Assembly (NCBI GenBank): GCA_936440205.1
Contig: OW387140.1
Span: 34,593,659 to 34,657,658, forward strand
Length of the DNA stretch: 64,000 nucleotides
Origin: Lepidonotus clava
Lineage: Eukaryota; Annelida; Polychaeta; Phyllodocida; Polynoidae
Reading direction: 5' to 3'
Below the pieces are notes generated by a model. That model searched no databases and was not told the DNA's origin. It saw only the letters and a program-made list of their open reading frames with translations. A program made the translations under genes and the position numbers. Position 1 is the stretch's first letter; each line of letters starts with the position of its first letter. Shown here piece by piece: positions 50,080 to 60,592 of this stretch.

Positions 50080-53000
50080 TAGATAGAGTAAATATCATTA
50101 TAGAGGATTTTAATTTCTCGTTCATATGGTATTATCATGCCTGAGACCTCATTATAGACCCTACAATCTACTAAGATAGTTAAAATAGCTATAGTTAATA
50201 TCGCCTTGTGGAGTAAAGGCTTTAGTGGGAAATGGGGGATTATGGTCCCAGACAGCCTCTATTTTACAACCATCTTCTTTTTATTTGAACCTATCACTTT
50301 TTTTAGCAGCCTTTCAAAGCTAATGCAAACAGAACACATGCGTGGTATCCAACCATTACTATACCAACACACGAACGGAAAGACGATATATCACCAAACG
50401 CTTTTTATATACTTATCAACATTTACCTTCCTATCGCCATTGAGGCTAGCACCAACGAACCGTGCCAATTGCATCCGAAGAGAAACTGGAGTAATGGTCC
50501 ATACATTTCCTTTGTTGCAGCCGGCGGGGGAGGGGAAGGGGGGAGATCGAATTTGAAAGTTCATTTCCTTGTAAGCCTCCTCTGTTCCAATACTTAAACG
50601 GTAAAAACGTTTAGCCACGAGGGCAAAAACTAGCAGTCCAACCAAGCAGTGTGTTAGAGTCTGGGTACCGTTCGGAGACAGGAAATTAAATGCGAACACG
50701 CATACATTGGCCGATTTAATCCCTTGAAACTTTATACAGTATTAGCGGGGCCTGGGAAAGGGTTAAGTAAGTCCATTTGGAACCAAAATCCTTCGATCGT
50801 CCAGTACAAATATGGTAAAGATTTATGTGAATTTCATTGCTCGCCTGATACACTGCACTGGTGGTGAACGGCTTGTACTCAATTTGGCAATTTTCTCGTT
50901 GGATCATAGAAGCTGCTGTTTCGTCTTATATGGAAGCATTAGTTTTAACATGATCAATCTGTCGTAAGCAGTTCGTGGAACATACATTTTGTAACTCTAG
51001 CTTGTCGATTTGACCTATACTTATGGTCTTCGAGAAGTGGTTGAATCTTTATTTGAGTTAATGTTATTCTATGGTTTATAGATGACGTCATATCCCTCAA
51101 TAATAGGCAGGCCGCCATATTGATGATCAATCTAAAATCCTACATATTTACAATCCTAAAACAGTCTTTCAAAATATTTTTTTCACAATACCTCCCTGAA
51201 CCATAATGAATATATTTAATCATTTAGATTTTATAAATTGCTGTTATCTTTACAGCCACATGGTACTGGTAACCACGTGGTGATCACCAAAATTTGATCA
51301 CGTGACCATGTCTGCACAAGGTCTATAGATAGATTGTCCAATGTCTCACATTGATTATAATCAAAGGTTCTATCATTTTGATAACGGGAGAAAACATGCA
51401 AGTATAGCGCTAGTAAATGACGTGACTTAAAAAGATTGTTTCAAAAAAGCCCATCCTTAAAAGCAGTCTCCAACCACGTATATTAGACAACCTATCATAC
51501 GGGGGGAGAATCCCTTCCCTGGGCTTTGGGATATTTCTTCAACCTTTGGACCCAAAGTTCAATTTTGTCCTGGACAACTTTTCCCTGGGGATTAGTTTCT
51601 GTCTGCTCCAATGGTCAATGCTTGCCTCAGCTAGGTATTTTCTTTATCAGTATTCTCCTTGTAAGTAGAACGGCAAGGTCATTCTATTTCCAGTTTGAAA
51701 GATATTCCCAAAAGGGTAACTTCCAAAAATCGATAGAAGTTCTTGTAACGGGTAAACGCTATCTGCTTCCCTCAACTCGCTAGGGGTATAGCCTATCCCT
51801 TTGAAATTATGATGCTCCATTTCAATGATGCACTTTCCTGTATGTTTAGGCAATGTCTATTTATTTCCTAAACGAATTATGGAAATCACTTATTCTACAC
51901 TTAGTCCTTGACGCAATTTGTTCTGAACATAATGTCAAGAAGGCAAAAATTACATAAAGATTAAGGATATTGTCTAGAGTCAGAGAGGGTATCTCTTAGT
52001 GAGGACTGTAATGTAAGATACATGCCATTCCATTGCAGGCATTCTAAGTACCCAGAGAGAAGGAATTCTATGACGCATTATGTATCTTACTGAAATTCTT
52101 ATTTCCACAAGCTTTTAAGTACACGTCAAAGAGATAAAAGTAACATGCCAATCATGTTTAAATGTTGACAGTTGCATTTTGGCAAAGCAGTTAACAGCCA
52201 AAATTAAATTCAATCATCCTGAAGGAAAAGATTGGGGGGAATTACCATATTCTATTTTTATTTTCTAAAACCACATTTCACCCCCTAGTGGCCTTCTAAC
52301 CAATTGGTTTTATCATAATGTTCGCCAATGCAATGAATTGTGTCAAGTACCTTGGGCTACAACCACTCTTCTTATTCCAAGAATTCCCAACAACCCATCG
52401 TTTGCCTCGCAGTCCTCTTTCAGCTGTATTGCCCTGGCAGCAGTATCCACATTGCTGGAAAAGGGTAATCCAATTAATTGAATGGAATAAATCAAGCTTT
52501 TATTTCATTGATCCGCCCATGTCATCAGCCATATTGGACTGAGATACAAACCGTAGCCTATTCGTGAGTAACGGTCAAGTCAAGTCAAGGGTATAAATGT
52601 ATATATATTGTATATATTGTATATTATATTCAGAATAATGGGCATTTTGAAGCCAACTCAATAAACCAACAAAGTAATATAGCGATGGGACCTGATAGAG
52701 AACTATACAGATTTTTACCCATTGATAATCAACGAAGAGAAATAATACATTTTAGTAATGCACTATATCGTTTATCATATGATGTATGACTATAAACTCA
52801 TACGGGCTAAACTTGAAAATAATAATGTCATTATGTAGACGAAATCGCTAAACTTATTTCAATAACCAACTTAATAAGGCATGTTCAGCTGCACAGGTAA
52901 AACACTTCTAAAAATAATGTCTTTTACTCGTACATAAGATCTGCATCTATCATGGATTGGATTTTAGTTCCCAAATGTCTGTTAAATGGGAAAAAAATAT

Positions 53001-54409
53001 TTTGTGCAAGAATCTAATTGAACAATTAGACAATTAGAATCTGATAACAGTAAGATCTTCTGTTAGCGCCTCACTCTCATTCGAAGCAATTTCCCTTTGT
53101 TACTTTGCTTTCTTGGTTTTTTGTCTTACAAATAATTTCAATATGCGTTGAATATGAGCTGAATGGGACATGCGTTGGTTCATTTAAGTGAAGAAATCCA
53201 ATCAACAAAAGCCTTAGAACAGTATAAACCAAGTGGAAATATCATAATGGAAAGGTTCTGGGCGTGCGATTGATTTGAGAATTAGGATTAACATACACTG
53301 TTGGAAGCAGAAATTAAATTTGGTGAAGTGAGCAAAATCCTCAACAAAAGAAAATGATGAAAGAGACAAAAACACGTACCAGCTGTACTTTCAACTCAAA
53401 AGAATTGAGGACGGCCAACAGCCGCCAAAAAAAGGTATCAATAAATGTGTCATGATTATCTTTGCCAGAAGATATCATACCATGAATTTATAAAACTCGT
53501 TTAAATGAATATGGTGTGCATAAATATAAATGGATTTCACCTGCATAACATTCAACATTAAATGCGCACCACTTTAGTACTTAGCTTAAACGCTGGACCC
53601 TCACTTTGGGAAATCATGTATTCTATACGTACTCTAGAAGCATATATGCAAACCGTTCCTTTTGAATTGCATGTATATATATACATGTATGTAGAAAGGT
53701 TTATTCTTCAAGTGATTGAACTCACATTTCATCATGCATCAAACCTTGAAAACAATAACCTCAGTGACAACAATTCTGTCAGTTGTGCAAAATTTATGTG
53801 TACATCAACAGATATGCAGGTGTGTGGGATCTTAATATACATCATTGATTGATCACAAATTGAATTACCCTGTGCCAATAGCCAACCTGCAGGGTGAACT
53901 TTCCAGATGACAACCCCAGGACAACAACCCCTCTCCCAGGAGGTTCACTATGCATGCATGGACCTGCCATTGCACAAAGCCTTGCCCAGGCCCTGTCTCC
54001 GTATATTACCTTGGTGGCATCCCAGCCCATTCCCAAGTGACCAGTGTACACACTAGAACTCTTATTACAACTGATGTCTGTCACTATACTAGCACCTGAA
54101 TAGGATGGTCCATGAATACTGGCCTTTTGTCTACTACTTCATAAGGGTGCACTCAGTGTGTCTATGATCTCTGACTGTGACATAATTAGATTGGTTTCGT
54201 CAATTACGTCTAGGGAGCGTCAAATTCATTATGACATATAATGGTGGCTCTTCGGTAATGTCAATGAATTTGGATACATGTACATTATAGATATCTAGGA
54301 TTCTCATCGAGAAATTCGCCCATGTAATGATTTATGGCATTAACATGAAGCGCTCAAACACCGAACTATCTTTTGCTTATACCCACTAAGCGACTTTAGT
54401 AGTGACGGG
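50080..54409. other. Presumed intron; nothing assignable
   Basis: No helix-6/7 exon and no other gene is supported. TATATA-rich low-complexity sequence occurs at about 52590-52632. Confidence 0.5.
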
Positions 54410-54540
54410 TGTTAAGAGACTATGTCACACAAAGACTCTAAATCACAAATTATTTTGTGTGTGACTTAATGCCAGCATCAGGAGACTAAGTCACACAGGA
54501 GTTTATGTCACAAAAGCTTGTGTAAATTAGTGTCTTAACA
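54410..54540. mobile_element. TGTTAAG-family foldback, copy 1
   Basis: The left end TGTTAAGAGACTATGTCACA and the reversed right end TGTTAAGACACTAATTTACA form an inverted pair. The interior repeats GTCACA/TGTGAC and CTAA/TTAG words. Similar words continue past the next foldback at about 54774-54815, suggesting that the element at 54551 inserted within a longer block of this family. Confidence 0.6.
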
Positions 54541-54550
54541 ATACAGACAC

Positions 54551-54750
54551 TAAAGGCCATATTACACTACACGTTGGCTGGTTCGCGCTTGGGCCGTTTC
54601 ATACACGTTTTTGCCGACGCGAAAAGCAAACGTGAATCTCGACACCCAACGTGAAGTGTTATATAGAAAAATTGATATCCAACATGAACTGGGTGCCCAA
54701 CGCAACCCAATGCAACCCAACGGGGCCCAAAACGCCTAGTGTAATATACT
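54551..54750. mobile_element. Foldback/MITE-like element E6
   Basis: It begins TAAAGGCCATATTACACTAC, matching the first bases of E3, and ends in the inverted TAGTGTAATATACTTC. The interior is built from ACGTTGG/CCAACGTG and CCCAACGC words in both orientations. It is flanked on both sides by TGTTAAG-family sequence. Confidence 0.65.
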
Positions 54751-55148
54751 TCACGTTGAGCCTGACACAATAAGGGCTTAAGTCACACAAGACACTATAT
54801 CACAAAATTCATGAATATTTCTAATATATTCATTGCTTCCCCATGAAACTCATTCTCCCTAATATAAAGAAGTGTTGTCCTTCAAGCACTCTTCAGCACA
54901 ACATCACTCCTATCTAGAGACATTTGTGCCACAAAGGTCAAGGGGGGAGATTGTGTTGCCTAAAAACAGGCCCAAATTGCCCAGCCTAAACATATGCTAT
55001 AGTTATTGTAATGATAAAATTCAATTTCAATTTGTTTGTCACATAGGGTCATATTTTGAAATTGGAAAAAGAAAAATGGAATGTTTTAAAGTGATTTAAA
55101 GGGTTGTATCCTGAAAAAAAACGGGACGTCCTGTCGTAGCCCCAACCT

Positions 55149-55314
55149 GTTATAGGCAATACTTTAGTGCCTTTGCCGTATAGTGTCATTTTATGATTTA
55201 GCGACTTTCCACATTTTGTGGGTTAGTTGTCTCGACATGGCACTAAGTCACAAAATGGCACTCAATCACAAAATTTTGTGATTTAGTGTCTTTTGCTACT
55301 TAGTGCCTTAACAA
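55149..55314. mobile_element. TGTTAAG-family foldback, copy 2
   Basis: The reversed right end TTGTTAAGGCACTAAGTAGC is clear; the left end TGTTATAGGCAATACTTTAG is a diverged partner. Near the right end lies a 33-bp near-perfect palindrome at 55258-55290, centred on CACAAAATTTTGTG and ending in TTTAGTGTC. Confidence 0.6.
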
Positions 55315-55463
55315 CGGTTGACGAGTGACTTTGAGAGTTGATAGCAAAGTCTTCTGCAACTGAATTATCAATGGGATCGGCAGGCAATTCCCCATGAGCA
55401 TACTGCGGATTCTGGGCGATGGGTGATGGGCAAATGAATTGCTAGGGAAAACAGATGCTATGT

Positions 55464-55753
55464 TGTTAAGTCCTTAATGTACAAAGCAGCCAAATTTGAG
55501 ACTTAATGCCCCTTTGTGACTTAAGGACTTATCATATGTGGCCAAATTTTGTTGGTCAATGTCTTTTGTAGATATTTTGTAACTTATCAGCTGTTTTGTA
55601 GCTTAGCATCTTTGGCAGATGTTAAGTGACAAAAGTTTTGTCACTTAGCAGCATTTTTGTTGCTTAGCAGCTTGTGGTGATGCTATCCTACAAAACGATG
55701 CTAAGTGACAAAATTTTGTTGGATAGCATCTTATGTAGGATAGCGTCTTAACA
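55464..55753. mobile_element. TGTTAAG-family foldback, copy 3
   Basis: Left end TTGTTAAGTCCTTAATGTAC and reversed right end TGTTAAGACGCTATCCTACA. The interior consists almost wholly of AAGTGACAAAA/TTTTGTCACTT and GATGCTA/TAGCATC words in both orientations. It has no coding capacity. Confidence 0.65.
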
Positions 55754-56287
55754 GGCCTTTAATTTTGGTAGTATTTCCTGAAAGTATCTTAAAAACAACA
55801 TTATTTGGGGATGGAAATTACCTCTGGGTAAAAACAATTCATTTATTTAACATAAAGTACATGATTGATAGGAAAACAATTTATTTTGTCAAAAGTATTT
55901 GCGAAATAATTTCAAAATTGCACCAAAATCGCATCGTGTATCACCGTCTAAATATACTGGGTCCCTGCCTCGTACATGGACATCGACAACGGGAGTACAT
56001 AAGTAACACAACTTCAGCTGCATACTTAATCATACCCTAGGAAGATAAATTGTCTTTTTCTGAAAATAACCCCTTCCAAGATCAATAGAACATTTCCACT
56101 TTAAAAAAGGGGGTCGACAGATTTAGCCTCCAACACTCCACACCCATCTCTCAACTGTCGAATCAATAGGTGGACCATTTATTTAATGCTAGATCGCCTT
56201 GATTTCCTTATCTCTGTACAGGTTCTGACAGGTCCCCCCTGACTGATAGCCTGTGGCGCTTACCGCTGAGGACCCCCCTAACCTCCC

Positions 56288-56400
56288 CTTAAAGGCTGTA
56301 TCCAACTAGTCGATTTTTACTAGCGATTACATCTGTCACCAGAGAAAATAAGGCTTATCATATGCATGCTACATGTCATCGGGACGGATTAGTAAATGTC
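56288..56400. mobile_element. Left-arm fragment of an E8-like foldback
   Basis: TTAAAGGCTGTATCCAACTA followed by GCGATTACATCTGTCACC resembles the left arm at 63554 (GCGATTGCAGCTGTCGCC). No matching right end was found before the next element at 56461, so it appears truncated. Confidence 0.4.
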
Positions 56401-56460
56401 AGATGATATATAGAATGCACGGTCTCCTGAAAAAGGTGACAACTTTAGATTGACAGTTAC

Positions 56461-56876
56461 GCCTCATACCCACAATGACAATTGTGAGTCACTCAAGCGG
56501 GTTAACACAGAGTCAGCCAAAGTTGAATCGGTTAAGTGGCAATCAGGGTCGAAATATCATGCATGTTTGACATTGATCGTTACTTGTACTTACTCTTGAG
56601 TTGGCCGGTTGGCTGACATCATTAGGTTGGAATCCTACCCACCAATCGCCGTTAAAATTTAATAAGCTGATTGATTTCCAACTGACTTGAGTCTTTCGAC
56701 TCCTAGAATATCGCACTGTTGGTATAGAGCCCATAAGCACGAGGGCAATTTGCATTTTAAGGAATGTGTTTGATCTGAATCTGTCCAAAGTTAACCAATT
56801 CCTTTTGGTAGAATGGCCGATTTAGTGCCGATCAGTGTGCCGACTTGGTAAAAACCGTTTTGTGGGTGTGGGGCTT
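56461..56876. mobile_element. Foldback/MITE-like element E7a
   Basis: Left end GCCTCATACCCACAATGAC and reversed right end GCCCCACACCCACAAAACGG. Its right arm (56769-56876) is a diverged direct copy of 57009-57117, sharing TTTGAT-TGAA, TGGTAGAAT and GCCGACTTGGT blocks. It is a non-coding, non-autonomous element. Confidence 0.6.
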
Positions 56877-56910
56877 TAGAATTGCTCGGTAAGATGGAGG
56901 TTGCAACTAC

Positions 56911-57117
56911 AAGTCCCATACCTACTAGGCTGAATCAGCGCAAAAATCAGCCGATTATTACCAACAAGAATCTGTCAACAAACTGTATGTAATATTGTAA
57001 TGCACAAGTTTGATATGAACCAGTGCTAAAATCGGCCAAATATTCTGGTAGAATCGGGCGATTTTAGCACCGAACAATCGGCCGACTTGGTCAAAATCGC
57101 CTTGTGTTTATGGGGCT
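56911..57117. mobile_element. Foldback/MITE-like element E7b
   Basis: Left end AAGTCCCATACCTACTAGGC; reversed right end GCCCCATAAACACAAGGCGA followed by TTTTG. It is a shorter relative of the neighbour at 56461, alike in its final ~108 bp. Words such as GGCCGATT and AATCGGCC recur in both orientations. Confidence 0.6.
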
Positions 57118-59839
57118 GTCGACCCTACTCGTCAATAAGGGCCCACCGATGAGGTGAGTTTGACTGGAGGCGGTGGGTTGGTGTAAGGGGAGGGTCACCT
57201 GCCAGTTTTATTTAGTCCACTGGAGATGCTTGGTGTGGAGGGCTGGTGGCCTGGTAAGATGTGTTTACCTCCAGGGTGTGTGGCATTTGTCAGCGTGTTC
57301 TATGAGCACCACTGCTATGGCCACTGGAGGATGCGTGTGGGATTTTTGAGGGGTAGGGGGTGAATGTTAAGGGGGTACATAGGTTAAAAGGCCCCGTAGT
57401 TAGGGGATGACTTGTATTATATAAGCCAGATGTGTGTGTGTTAGGGTTTCAAAGATGGACCCATTCAGAAGGACTTTGTCTATTCAATGAACCCATAATC
57501 ATACATCAAAGACACCGTAAGCCAAGGACTATAAATGCCATATCATCTGGAAATGGAACCCTTGAGTTCTGATTGTGCTTGTGATGCTTAAAGTAATAAA
57601 CTAAGTATGGTGTGACGCTGAACTGCTCGAGTCAGTGTGAGATTATGGTAAGGAGGTACTTCTTTAAAATATAACTATCTTAAGTGGCTCTTGCTAATTC
57701 AACACCCATTTTAAATGAAAGGCAACTTGGACTTTCTGTGAAAAATCAACATTGCTGTAGTACATGTTGGCTATTTATTACTTTGCCTAGGTGCTGATCC
57801 CCCCTCCCCACACCCACACCCACACACAAACACACAAACACCCCCCACCCACCCCACACACACACACATCCCAACCCCTTTGCGAAATCCTGTATCCATC
57901 CCTGGAGGCAGTGACCCCTGTTCCCTACTGGAGGAGGCTGAATCCCACCCGTTGACGGGCCCTCATCGGGGGAGGTTAACAGACACTGCTCAAGGATCTC
58001 CTCTGCTTTTTGTATCTTTTCCTCTGGCAACTTTGTGTTTAGCCCATGTAACCTGTTCTCCGGGTGGTTCCACAGGATATGTGAATCGCAGTGTAGAAGT
58101 CTGGGATCTATTTTATGTGTAATTTGTTTTTATAGTTTAATAATTTGCCATCGGTCATAGATGTATACTGGCATCATTTTATATGAAAAATTTAATGATA
58201 ATTGTGTGAGTATGATTTAGGTGCAGGTATTTCTTTAACAGCTGTATGTAAACCTAAATGTACTGTTGGTATGGTTAAGATTATATCATTTAGAGGGTTA
58301 TAGAAATATATAATTGTTGTATAAGGTGGGGCAGCCCACAGATCTATTTTGTAACTGTCCTTGCCAGCTGTATGGGGGTCCGCAATACTCCTCCACACAC
58401 TGGATGAGGGACACATGTGTCATTGTATTGTGCATTCAAACTCACTCCAGATTGTAAAGGCCCCCAATTGCCCAAAATGATGGTGGCTGTGGGTCTTTGT
58501 TCCTCTACAGTATAAAACTGAGTCCTAAATATTCAGTTTGTCAACTGAGCTTGACTTGTCCTGTTCTTTGTTCACTGACTCACCTTCGCCATACTGCTGC
58601 TGCTACATCAGCCATTTCCAGCATGCTCTGGTTTTGACTGACAGCATTCTCTATTTGCAACTATATTGGGACTTTGTCAATTGTACAAGCCTGTGCTTAA
58701 ACTTAGACCCTGAAACTGTCTTAGTTTATAGTAGTTTTCCAGGATAAAATACTGACATGAGGAGTGTGTGGGATTTTATGAATTTGCAACAAAGCAGAAA
58801 GTGCGTACATATATTACTAGTTGAAATACTTCATTTTTCAATCCCAAGCTACACTGAAATCGAATTAAACTAAACTGATATTATTGTTATATCTATATTC
58901 ATCGCCAAATTATGACATCCATTTATGTTAATGTAATAAAGTTAATGTAAATGCAGAATCAATGTAACTGTATTTTCAGTATTCTTTTTCTTTTACTCAT
59001 ATCTCATATGGATAGAGTATTTTATGTTAGAATCCTGGCAGATTGGCAAAACTCTTAATCATGCATTTTGAGCAATTGAAAAAGCTCTAGTGCAACTGTA
59101 CACATTATGCTATCAGTGCATCTCTTTTCAATCCTTAATCATCAAATGCAATCAATATGGAAAGAGCCTTGTGTTCATATTCCATGGGTAAATAATCTAG
59201 AAAAAAAATCCTGTCTCTGATGAAAATAAGAGAACGTTATACAAATCGTCCTCCGTGCTCTCCGCTTCCTTTCCATGGCTCCAGAATAGAGTTGTTGTCC
59301 CCAAGGACCCAGGGGCCTACACAAGGGCTATTGGCCAAATGGTGCACAATCCGCAGACTTTGGCAGTTCAGAATCATGTTACTTCTGGGCTACTGTTGGC
59401 TCCAGGGCTAACGCCATCAAAGACTGCCCTGTTCCATATTCTACTGGTCGCCGTCAGGTGTCACCCCTAACGTGTGGGCTGTATGTATGTATGTATATAT
59501 TATGTAGTGTTCGAATTGCCACTTGCTCCTCACGTCTGGAGGAAGTGTTGCTAATGGACTAGGAGTTGCAACTAATGAGTATGGGCGAATTAGAAGTGGA
59601 GCCTTGTTAGCGAGAAATACAGATTTTTATGTATGGTAGCGAGAGATATTGCTAAAATGAGAGTTGTTAATGGATGTGTAAAATGCAGCAGCTAAAGTGT
59701 TTGTATTGTGACTTAATAAGTGCTTTTATTGTGTAGTAATTGGAATATACTAATATGAAGTTTAAGGGTAGCCTCACTTTTTATGCGCAAACCAAGGTGG
59801 TCCGAAATAAGGAGTAAATGCACACGATATGACCAGAGC
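57118..59839. other. Intergenic or intronic; nothing assignable
   Basis: No supported gene. A C/A-rich microsatellite lies at about 57797-57870 and a (TATG)n run at about 59483-59502. Confidence 0.5.
57797..57870. repeat. CA/C-rich microsatellite
   Basis: Imperfect ACACACA and CCCACAC repeats. The minus strand reads G/V-rich peptides by composition only. Confidence 0.8.
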
Positions 59840-60175
59840 AATACTCAAATTCGAAACTCAGGGGACTTAATAAAAGTTCCAGCTTGCGTAGGAGGTATTA
59901 ATAAAGGTCTATGAGCTTTAAACTTACACGGGTATTGTTGGTATTTAGTTTAAACCACAGCCAACATAAAAGGAGACCTGACTCTCCGAAAATAACATTC
60001 ATTGTCATGAATTATGCCGCCTTCTTGAGTTTCCCTTGAATAACCGGGCCTTCATCAAATAACCATTCCTGTGAGAACCGCAGGGGTGAATCTGGGCATA
60101 ATTAGTGATGTCGGCCTGTTCCGACCAGTTAGCCTAAATGTTGGACAATTCAAGGCCAGCTAGGTTTATTTGTCG
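59840..60175. repeat. ~420-bp-period tandem duplication, copy 1
   Basis: It aligns to 60262-60592 at a 422-bp offset. Shared landmarks include AATAAAAGTTCCAG, GAAAATAACATTCAT, GTCATGAATTATGCC, TTGAGTTTCCCTTGAA, TCATCAAATAACCATT and GTCGGCCTGTTC. Many substitutions and small indels make this an old duplication. Confidence 0.8.
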
Positions 60176-60261
60176 AGCCAGACCCACTGATTCCCAAAGC
60201 ATGTCTGTAAACGAGCAGCTATTTTGGGTGGGAATGTATAAGATATGAATTAAACTGAATT

Positions 60262-60592
60262 GACATCCAAAGTCAAATTTCCAAACCCAACGAGCGAAAT
60301 AAAAGTTCCAGTTTCTGTGGGAAGTATTGATGAAAATCTAAGAGCTTATATGAGTATTGCTAGTATTCAGTTTGAACAACAGAAAAGTGGAGGGGAGACC
60401 CCTGTCTCTGAAAATAACATTCATAGTCATGAATTATGCCATCCTCTTGAGTTTCCCTTGAAAATAATCAGACCGTCATCAAATAACCATTACTTGGAAA
60501 ACAGCTGGGGTAAAACTGGACATAATTAGTAGTGTCGGCCTGTTCAGACCAGTTAGCCTACATGTTGGAGAGCTGAGGGCCAGCCAGGTTCT
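60262..60592. repeat. ~420-bp-period tandem duplication, copy 2
   Basis: This is the second copy of the segment at 59840-60175. An 89-codon open frame runs through it, but the first copy does not keep it open, so coding is not supported. Blocks of 12-17 identical bases survive between more variable stretches. Confidence 0.8.

Noticed and set aside
60260-60529. 89-codon ORF
   Set aside because: It lies in one copy of a tandem duplication, and the other copy does not preserve the frame.
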